From Microbacterium timonense (lineage in GTDB: Bacteria > Actinomycetota > Actinomycetes > Actinomycetales > Microbacteriaceae): DNA of 64,000 nucleotides. The notes beneath the pieces are model-generated. The model did no database searches. It was not told the origin of the DNA and saw nothing but the letters and a program-made list of their open reading frames with translations. The position numbers and the translations under genes are program-made. Location: NCBI RefSeq assembly GCF_900292075.1, contig NZ_OLMV01000004.1:1-64000 (forward strand), given 5' to 3'. Of the stretch, positions 53,243 to 59,770 are shown one piece after another; within the stretch, counting starts at the first letter, position 1; each line of letters opens with the position of its first letter.

Positions 53243-53667
53243 GACGGTGTGCTCTCGTCTTCGGTCTCGGCGGGTGCTCGGAATACCCAGTTGCGGCTGA
53301 CGAAGAAGGAGGTCAGCGTCAGCAATGCGGTGATGCCGACCTGGCTGGGGAATGCGGGCAGACCCCACAGGGTCACGGTGAGGAACAGCAGGAAGGAGTT
53401 GACGGCGGAGACGGCCGCGTTGAGGACGAAGAACTTGAGCAGTTCGCCGTGCCAGGCGCCGCTCGAGCGCCAGACGAAGATGCGCTGGGCGATGAAGCCG
53501 TTGATGACGCCGAGGACGGCAGACGTCCAGTACACCGCTTGCACGCCGATGGTCTGGCCCCACAGGGTGTCGAGCACCCAGAAGGCCGCCAGGGTGAAGG
53601 CGACGTTGTACCCGCCGACGAGAAGGAACCGCAGTCCCTGCCGGGTGAGATGATCGCGGTCGCTCAC
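53239..53667 (-). CDS. GtrA-like membrane protein (putative polyprenyl-phosphate-sugar flippase)
   Basis: A 142-residue protein with four membrane segments. LRFLLVGGYNVAFTLAAFWV is the classic GtrA start, followed by VNGFIAQRIFVWRSSGAWHGELLKF (loop with the conserved F-x-W/RxF region) and SFFVSRNWVF at the end. GtrA proteins assist transfer of polyprenyl-phosphate sugars to the outer leaflet; the mycobacterial Rv3789 is linked to decaprenyl-phospho-arabinose. GTG start, 4-nt overlap with the HAD-UbiA gene upstream, which is the probable source of its substrate. Confidence 0.9.
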   Translation of the reverse strand: MSDRDHLTRQGLRFLLVGGYNVAFTLAAFWVLDTLWGQTIGVQAVYWTSAVLGVINGFIAQRIFVWRSSGAWHGELLKFFVLNAAVSAVNSFLLFLTVTLWGLPAFPSQVGITALLTLTSFFVSRNWVFRAPAETEDESTPS

Positions 53668-55208
53668 GGTGTCTGGCCGCCGGGGATCAGCTGCTCCACG
53701 ACCGGGACAGAGGCTGCCGCGAAGGCGAGCAGGATCACCGCGCCGGCGGCGAGGCTGGCACGGTCGCGGAGCGCGAAGACGAGCGGGTCGTCGTGCATCT
53801 GACCGCGGCCGGCCTTCAGCCACAGGTTCGCGACCCAGCAGAACGCGGTCGGTATCACCAGCCAGAGCGCCGTAGGAGAGGGGTAGATGTCGGACACTGC
53901 ATCGCTCTGGATGTAGACCGCGGCCAGCAGGACCGCCGCGATGCCCGTGGCGCTGCCGAGTGCCAGAATCGCGTGCACGTCTTCGCCCGAATAGCCGCGG
54001 CCGGGGATCTCGCCGGTCCGCTCGCGCGACTCGTGCGCTTCGGCGTACCGCTTCACCAGGGCGAGGGAGAGGAAGAGGAAGAGCGTGACCGCGGTGAACC
54101 AGAACGACAGCTCGATACCGGTCACGACGGCGCCGGCGACGATGCGCACCATATAGAGGAGGGCGAGCACGACCACGTCGATCACTGCGATGCGCTTCAA
54201 CCAGAAGCTGTACGAGGTGGTCGCCACGGCGTACACGAGCAGGACGACGAGGAAGGGCAGGCCGAGCAGGGCGCCGAGGGCGATGGCGGCGACCGTCAGC
54301 ACACCGCTGGCGAAGACGGCGGTGAGCGGGGAGACCCACCCGGCGGCGATCGGACGCCGGTATTTGGTGTGATGCGCGCGATCAGCGGCCAGGTCGAGGG
54401 TGTCGTTCAGGAGGTAAACGCCGAACGCCATCAGCGTGAAGGCGATAAACGCGCCGATGGCGGCGAGCAGCATCCCGGGATTCGTGAACTCGTGAGCTGC
54501 GACGAGGGGCAGGAAGATGAGCACGTTCTTGAGGCTCTGGTGCACGCGGAGCGCGCGCGCCCAGGTCCGCAGGGGGCTGGGCGAGGCGTCCCGAAGAACC
54601 TCGTCGAAGTCGACCTCCCGCGCCCACCCGGGCTCGCCTTCCGGACGCAGGGTGGCGAGGTATCTGCCCTCTGAGCGCGCCCAGACATCGAGATCGGCGC
54701 GCGAGTTTCCGATGTAGTCGAATCCGCGTTCGCCGAAACGTTCGACCAGCACGCGTGTCTTCGCCGGTCCGATGAGATTGGTCGTGCCGTCGCTGGCCAT
54801 CACACCGCTCAGGCCCGGGATGCGGGAGGCGACCTGGTCGGCGAGCATGCGGTCCGCTCCGGTGACGAGGAAGACCCTGCCTCCGTCCGCCATCCGCCGA
54901 TGGACGAAGTCCACCACCGACGCGTTCAGCGGCGCCTGACGCAGATCGACGCCGTCAACCGCGAGCACCTGCTTCATCGCGGCTTTGCCGCTGCGGCCGA
55001 GGGTCGCCGAGGCATTCAGCAGCCGGACGGGATGCCGAAGCCCAGCCGCAACCGCCTCGTGAAGCGTGTCGGTGCGCAGGAGCGACCCATCGAGGTCGAC
55101 GATCAACGGCCGCTGCTCTTCCAAGTCGCTCCTATCAGTGCGCGTGCGAATTGCCCCGATCAAGAGTAGTCGCGGGGGAGCGTTCGGATTGCTCGCAGCT
55201 GGCGGCAC
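53664..55208 (-). CDS. HAD-phosphatase / UbiA-family polyprenyl-phosphate glycosyl-phosphate transferase fusion
   Basis: A 514-residue fusion. Residues 33-205 form a HAD domain: nucleophile pair Asp38/Asp40 in LIVDLDGSLL, FLVTGADR (motif II), Lys150 (motif III), and YIGNSRADLDVW (motif IV). Residues about 215-514 form a UbiA domain with NDTLDLAADRAHHTKYRRP (metal/PPi site, 268-286) and YSFWLKRIAVIDVVVLALLY (second Asp motif), as in the decaprenyl-phosphate phosphoribosyltransferase family (Rv3806c). A plausible activity is making polyprenyl-phospho-pentose, with the HAD part removing the 5-phosphate. The N-terminal start is uncertain; residues 1-30 may not be translated. Confidence 0.85.
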   Translation of the reverse strand: MPPAASNPNAPPRLLLIGAIRTRTDRSDLEEQRPLIVDLDGSLLRTDTLHEAVAAGLRHPVRLLNASATLGRSGKAAMKQVLAVDGVDLRQAPLNASVVDFVHRRMADGGRVFLVTGADRMLADQVASRIPGLSGVMASDGTTNLIGPAKTRVLVERFGERGFDYIGNSRADLDVWARSEGRYLATLRPEGEPGWAREVDFDEVLRDASPSPLRTWARALRVHQSLKNVLIFLPLVAAHEFTNPGMLLAAIGAFIAFTLMAFGVYLLNDTLDLAADRAHHTKYRRPIAAGWVSPLTAVFASGVLTVAAIALGALLGLPFLVVLLVYAVATTSYSFWLKRIAVIDVVVLALLYMVRIVAGAVVTGIELSFWFTAVTLFLFLSLALVKRYAEAHESRERTGEIPGRGYSGEDVHAILALGSATGIAAVLLAAVYIQSDAVSDIYPSPTALWLVIPTAFCWVANLWLKAGRGQMHDDPLVFALRDRASLAAGAVILLAFAAASVPVVEQLIPGGQTP

Positions 55209-55321
55209 GGACTCACGATGTCTCGGTTCGCCCGCACAAGCCCGCGGTGATCGGGCGTACCGCGGGGTGCGTATCCTCGTCTCATCTGCTCAACTGGTAA
55301 TTGTCGGAGAGGACGTGCCGA

Positions 55322-57511
55322 ATGGAGCCAGCAAGCTCCCCTCCAGCGGTGTCGATCGTGGTGTGCGCCAACGAGGAGGGGCGCTCGCTGCGTCCTTGTC
55401 TGAACGCGTGGCTGGCGGCGGTCGCCGCATTCGAGCAGATGGGCGGTCGCGCTCACATCGTTGTCTCGGTGTTCGGCGATGTCGCCCGCACGTGCGAGGA
55501 GGTTACTCGACTCACCGACGCCGGAGTCGAGCTCGCGGTGGCGCAGGGGAAGACGATCGGTGAGGCGTTCAACCGCGCAGTCGAGCGCGCGCGCCACGAC
55601 ATCGTCGTCGTCGCGGACGGAGCGGATCTCGTCACCTCCACGACGCTCGTCGACATGGTCCGAGAACTGCAGTCCGCCCCGGAGAACGTGATCCTGCACC
55701 CGGCCGCGGTGCTTCGATTCGGACGCTTCAATGACGAGTGGCGTCCGAAGGATATGCGCACGCATGCGGTCTCAGCGGGAGACATCCTGTGCCACGACCT
55801 CTGGCCGCTCCTCGCCGTCGCGCGTCGCACCGTGTTCCAGCAGGTGAACTACCGCGAACTCTCGACCGAGCGTGGTCTCGGCCCCACCGCGTGGACATGG
55901 AACATCGACACCGTCGCCCGCGGATTCGTCCACGGTGTCGTCGATTCGGTCGTCCAGCTCCGCCGAGTCCCGTTTCTCGTGAATGGGCGTGCCGACCCGG
56001 TCCTGGTCCTCCCGCCCGTCGATGTGGAAGCGCTGGGCGCGACACTTCCACCTGCTCGCCCGGAAGAAGAGCCCCCACGGCATGCCGCACGAATACCGGA
56101 GCGAGTGATCAGCCGCGCGGCGCGGATGCTCGGACGTGCGCGCGACGCGGTCGAGCGGCGGCTGCCGCGCGCCAGCGAAGACAACGCAGCCGGTCGTGGT
56201 CTGGATCCGGTGCTGCGCGAACTCGCCTGGATCGACCCCGCGGTGTCATGGACGCTCGAGAATAGGGCCCATCTGCCCGTATGGGAGGCGGGTGACGACG
56301 GGTACGGCGCGATCCTCAGCGATGTCGTCACATCCTTGACGGGAGTGTCGGCGATCGTCGCGGTTCCGTGGTTGGGAACAGGTGGCGGCGATGCCGCCGC
56401 CGCGGCGTACGCCCGCGCCATCAGCGAGTTGCCGGAGTTCCGCGGTCGCACGGCGCTTCTCACCACCGCGGACCCCGCCAAGACCCACCACGAACGCGTC
56501 CCGGCCGGGGTGCGCCTGATCCAGATGCCGCGCGCATTCGAGGATCTGGCCCCGGACTGGAGGCAGCGCCTCATTGCACAGTTGATGGTCCTGGTCCAGC
56601 CGACCACCGTCCTGTCCGTCAACTGCCACCACCTCACCGACGCCATGCATCTCTTCGGGCCGCACATCCTGGGTTGCGCTGACATCAGGCTGACGCTGTT
56701 CGGCTTCGACACGCGCGGAGACGGTCTGCCGTCCAGCCCGATCGCGGACCAAGGGTTGCGCAGGAGTCTGGGCGGGCTGCGGCGAATCCTGACCGACAAC
56801 ACTGTGACAGCACGTTTCGCCGCGGACGCGCTCGGTCTCGATGCTCCCGCGATCAAGGTCCTTCCGCTCCCGGTGGGCAGCGATGTCCTACCCGCGCTCG
56901 ACACGACGTCGGCCGCCTATTCGCAAGAGCTCGCCTCGGAAGACATCCGTCTGATCTGGCCGCACAGGCTGGACCCCGACAAGCGGCCGGATGTGCTCCC
57001 TCGGATTGCTCGCGAGCTTCGCGCGCGGGGCGTGGGGGCCCAGATCGATGTGTGGGGCGAAGCTGTGATGTCGGACGCCCAGGAGACGATCGCCGCCCTG
57101 GAAGGCGCGGGGATCCACTATCGGGGTCCGTACCGCGGCGGCCTCGCCGCCGTCGACACGTCTCCATACCATGGCCTGCTGCTGACTTCCGGCAGTGAGG
57201 GGATGCCGCTGGTGCTCGTGGAATCCCTTGTCCGGGGATTGCCGGTCATCGCGACATCTGTGGGCGGCGTTCCCGACCTCATCGAGGATGGCCGGACCGG
57301 GTTCCTCACCGCCGGACCGGAGGACATCGAGGGGTTTGCGGACGCGATCGAGTCGCTGCGGAGCGTGCGGACCCGCCGTGCCCTGATCGAAGCCGGCCAT
57401 CGCGCCGCGCGGTCCCGTCACTCGTGGGAGGCGTTCCGGGCGGAAGTGGCCGAGGAGTTCAGCCCCCCCCGGGAAGGGGCAGCAGCCGCACTCGATAGAG
57501 TTGACGGATGA
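55322..57511 (+). CDS. Two-domain glycosyltransferase (degenerate GT2 plus GT4), paralogue 2
   Basis: A 729-residue protein. The N-terminal GT2-like domain starts AVSIVVCANEEGRSLRPCLN; its DXD position reads IVVVADGADLVTS, without a proper DXD. After a linker (about 240-300) comes ELAWIDPAVSWTLENRAHLP and the GT4-like part: IVAVPWLGTGGGDAAAAAYA, LIWPHRLDPDKRPDVLPRI, LLTSGSEGMPLVLVESLVRG (intact EX7E). The ATG has GAGAGGA 9 nt upstream; a TTG at 55301 is in frame. Its stop overlaps the NDP-sugar dehydratase start by 4 nt, so it may use the sugar made by the following two enzymes. Confidence 0.82.
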   Translation: MEPASSPPAVSIVVCANEEGRSLRPCLNAWLAAVAAFEQMGGRAHIVVSVFGDVARTCEEVTRLTDAGVELAVAQGKTIGEAFNRAVERARHDIVVVADGADLVTSTTLVDMVRELQSAPENVILHPAAVLRFGRFNDEWRPKDMRTHAVSAGDILCHDLWPLLAVARRTVFQQVNYRELSTERGLGPTAWTWNIDTVARGFVHGVVDSVVQLRRVPFLVNGRADPVLVLPPVDVEALGATLPPARPEEEPPRHAARIPERVISRAARMLGRARDAVERRLPRASEDNAAGRGLDPVLRELAWIDPAVSWTLENRAHLPVWEAGDDGYGAILSDVVTSLTGVSAIVAVPWLGTGGGDAAAAAYARAISELPEFRGRTALLTTADPAKTHHERVPAGVRLIQMPRAFEDLAPDWRQRLIAQLMVLVQPTTVLSVNCHHLTDAMHLFGPHILGCADIRLTLFGFDTRGDGLPSSPIADQGLRRSLGGLRRILTDNTVTARFAADALGLDAPAIKVLPLPVGSDVLPALDTTSAAYSQELASEDIRLIWPHRLDPDKRPDVLPRIARELRARGVGAQIDVWGEAVMSDAQETIAALEGAGIHYRGPYRGGLAAVDTSPYHGLLLTSGSEGMPLVLVESLVRGLPVIATSVGGVPDLIEDGRTGFLTAGPEDIEGFADAIESLRSVRTRRALIEAGHRAARSRHSWEAFRAEVAEEFSPPREGAAAALDRVDG
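57496..57501 (+). promoter_or_regulatory. -10-like TAGAGT inside the end of the upstream gene
   Basis: TAGAGT, TGACGG, then ATG at 57508 (6-nt gap). An internal promoter may supplement translational coupling for the dehydratase gene. Confidence 0.45.
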
Positions 57512-58908
57512 CTGGGCACGGGAGCGACTCGCTCGAGGGCAAGCGCGTCCTCATCGCAGGCCACGGCACCGCCGGCCGCACTCTTGCAGAAGACGCCGCC
57601 GCCGCAGGAGAGGTGGTGGTCGGCTATCTCGACGACAGCTCGACGGCGCCAGAGGTGCTCGGGCGGCTCGCGGAGGTCGCCGAGGTCTGTCGTGCGCACG
57701 GCGTCGACATCGTCTACTTCGCGATTCCGTCGGCACCGGCCGATGTCCTCCGTGAGTTTGTCGGAAGAGTTCCCCGGCCGGGCGTCGAGCTGGCGATCGT
57801 GCCGCGCACGTACCGCATCGTGTCCCGCGATCGGGTGTCCATCTCCGACCTGACCGACGTCGACGTGCTCGATTTCGTCGGGCGTGCGCCGGTGAAGCAC
57901 GACATGATGTTGGCTCGAGAGATCATCGCGGGCAAGCGGGTCCTGGTGACCGGCGCAGCAGGTTCCATCGGATCGAGGCTGGTCAACCAGCTGCTCAGCC
58001 TGGACCCAGCGCTCGTGGTAGGCGTCGATCGATCCGAGCCGTCGGTGTTCCATCTCGGGCAGTCGCTGCGCGGGGCCGACGCCCTGGAGCTCGAGATCGC
58101 CGACGTGCAGTCGCAGGCCCGGATAGCGCAGATTATGGAGCGCACCCGGCCCGACCTCGTCTTCCATGTCGCCGCCTACAAGCACGTTCCCCTCATGGAG
58201 TCCAACCCCATCGAGGCGTTCAACAACAACGTTGGCGGCACGCTCAACGTCTTCGAGCGAGCAGCGGATGCCGGTGTCAGCCGCGTCGTCTACGTCTCGA
58301 CCGACAAAGCTGTCCGTCCGACCAATGTGATGGGTGCGACCAAGCGCATCGGGGAGCTGCTCCTGAGCGACATTGGCGCAGTCGCGAAATCGACGCGCTT
58401 CTCGGGCGTTCGGTTCGGGAACGTCTTGGAGAGTGAGGGCAGCGTCATGCAGACGTTCCGGCGCCAGCTGCTCCGCCGCCAGAACCTCACGGTGACACAT
58501 CCAGAGATCACGCGATACTTCATGACCATCGACGAAGCGGCGCAGTTGGTGATCCAGACGGCGACCACCGGTCGGCAGGGTGACCTCTTCGTCCTCGACA
58601 TGGGGGAGCCGATCCGGGTTTACGACCTCGCCCGCAGCCTGGTGGCGGCGGTCGACCCGACGCTTGACATCGACATCATCGGCCTGCGGCCGGGCGAGAA
58701 GATGTTCGAGGAACTGTCTTACCGGGCCAGCTCCGTCGATGCGACGACCCACCCGAAGATCTTTGTGCTGACGGAGGAGTCGGACCACCGCCCCGGCGAC
58801 ACGCTGGGCTGGGCGCGCGAGATGCTCGAGCGCACGCGCTCGTACGCGATCGAGGACTCGGAACTGCGAGGGGCGCTGCGAGACTTCGGCTTCGCGGCGT
58901 TGCAGTGA
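57508..58908 (+). CDS. NDP-sugar 4,6-dehydratase (FlaA1/CapD/WbpM-like), soluble form
   Basis: A 466-residue protein with two Rossmann parts. Residues 10-130 (GKRVLIAGHGTAGRTLAEDA) are the CoA-binding-like N-terminal domain of CapD/WbpM. From about 148 the dehydratase domain has KRVLVTGAAGSIGSRLVNQL, HVAAYKHVPLMESNPIEAFN, VSTDKAVRPTNVMGATKRIG (SDK and MxxxK catalytic set) and LRPGEKMFEELSYR. The family usually starts with four membrane helices and about 600 residues; these are absent here. The likely product is a 4-keto-6-deoxy NDP-N-acetylsugar, handed to the reductase encoded next. Confidence 0.9.
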   Translation: MTGHGSDSLEGKRVLIAGHGTAGRTLAEDAAAAGEVVVGYLDDSSTAPEVLGRLAEVAEVCRAHGVDIVYFAIPSAPADVLREFVGRVPRPGVELAIVPRTYRIVSRDRVSISDLTDVDVLDFVGRAPVKHDMMLAREIIAGKRVLVTGAAGSIGSRLVNQLLSLDPALVVGVDRSEPSVFHLGQSLRGADALELEIADVQSQARIAQIMERTRPDLVFHVAAYKHVPLMESNPIEAFNNNVGGTLNVFERAADAGVSRVVYVSTDKAVRPTNVMGATKRIGELLLSDIGAVAKSTRFSGVRFGNVLESEGSVMQTFRRQLLRRQNLTVTHPEITRYFMTIDEAAQLVIQTATTGRQGDLFVLDMGEPIRVYDLARSLVAAVDPTLDIDIIGLRPGEKMFEELSYRASSVDATTHPKIFVLTEESDHRPGDTLGWAREMLERTRSYAIEDSELRGALRDFGFAALQ

Positions 58909-59714
58909 ACCCGATGCAGGTCCTCGTGTTGGGCGGCGGAGGGCCCATAGGCGCCGCCCTCGCGCGCCGCGCGGCGGCGGTCGGGTGCCGGGTCCTCGTG
59001 ACGACCCGCCAGGAGCTGGATGCCTCGGATGCCGCCGCGGTGAGAACGAGGCTGTCGCGGGTGAAGCCCGACGCCGTGATCAACCTGGTCAATCCTCCTC
59101 TCGCGGCAGACGACGACGGCATCGATACGGCGGCGGATGTAGCGGGTGCACTGACACGTCAGGCCGCAGAGTCCGGCGTCGCGCGGTTGATCTTCGCGTC
59201 GAGCGCCGCCGTGTACGGCGACGCCGGCACTGCGCCCTTTACGGAATCCGACGATCTGCGGGGCGTATCGGCGTACGCGCGGGTCAAGATCAGCAGCGAG
59301 CAGGCGGTTGCCGCAGAGGCCGAGCGCACGGGCATCTCCGCACTTTCGATGCGGATCTTCAACGTCTTCGGCGACGGATGCCATCGATCGCTCATCAACA
59401 AGCTGATTCGACGTGAGAGGCCCGTGCTGGCGATGTCCGCGAACTACGTGCGCGACTATGTCCATGTCGATGATGTCGCCGACGCACTGCTTGCGGCCTC
59501 TGGGAGGCCTGACTTCACGGGTGCCGTTAACGTCGCCACGGGCGAGGCCACGGACAATCTTATGCTTGCCCGAGCGGCACCGCCGGAGGCGTTCGAGGCG
59601 CTCCACGAGTTAATCGTCTCCTACAGCGTGGGCGATCCCTCCCTGATGTTGTCGTCGCTGGGCTGGAAGCCCACGCGGTCCGCCATCGCGGAGTTGCGCA
59701 CGCGGCTCTCCTGA
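58905..59714 (+). CDS. NAD-dependent epimerase/dehydratase (probable 4-keto-sugar reductase)
   Basis: A 269-residue extended short-chain dehydrogenase: MQVLVLGGGGPIGAALARRA (dinucleotide site), LIFASSAAVYGDAG, YARVKISSEQAV (YxxxK), and YVRDYVHVDDVADALL. It is somewhat shorter than typical (about 300). GTG start in a 4-nt overlap with the dehydratase. Dehydratase plus reductase pairs make 6-deoxy-N-acetylhexosamines such as FucNAc or QuiNAc; which one is made here cannot be read from the sequence. Confidence 0.85.
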   Translation: MNPMQVLVLGGGGPIGAALARRAAAVGCRVLVTTRQELDASDAAAVRTRLSRVKPDAVINLVNPPLAADDDGIDTAADVAGALTRQAAESGVARLIFASSAAVYGDAGTAPFTESDDLRGVSAYARVKISSEQAVAAEAERTGISALSMRIFNVFGDGCHRSLINKLIRRERPVLAMSANYVRDYVHVDDVADALLAASGRPDFTGAVNVATGEATDNLMLARAAPPEAFEALHELIVSYSVGDPSLMLSSLGWKPTRSAIAELRTRLS

Positions 59715-59758
59715 AACCGCTATCCGCGAGGTTGCGGCGCGATCCGCTCGCGCTGTGC

Positions 59759-59764
59759 CACGCT
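59759..59764 (+). promoter_or_regulatory. -10-like CACGCT, leaderless configuration, LGFP-protein gene
   Basis: CACGCT, TGTGGG, then GTG at 59771 (6-nt gap). The first base deviates from TANNNT. It supports the GTG start that begins just before a clean signal peptide. Confidence 0.4.
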
Positions 59765-59770
59765 TGTGGG

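Noticed and set aside
53239..54339. 366-codon frame starting far upstream of gtrA
   Set aside because: The first 224 codons are Arg-rich and overlap the HAD-UbiA gene in another frame; GtrA itself begins at the GTG at 53667.
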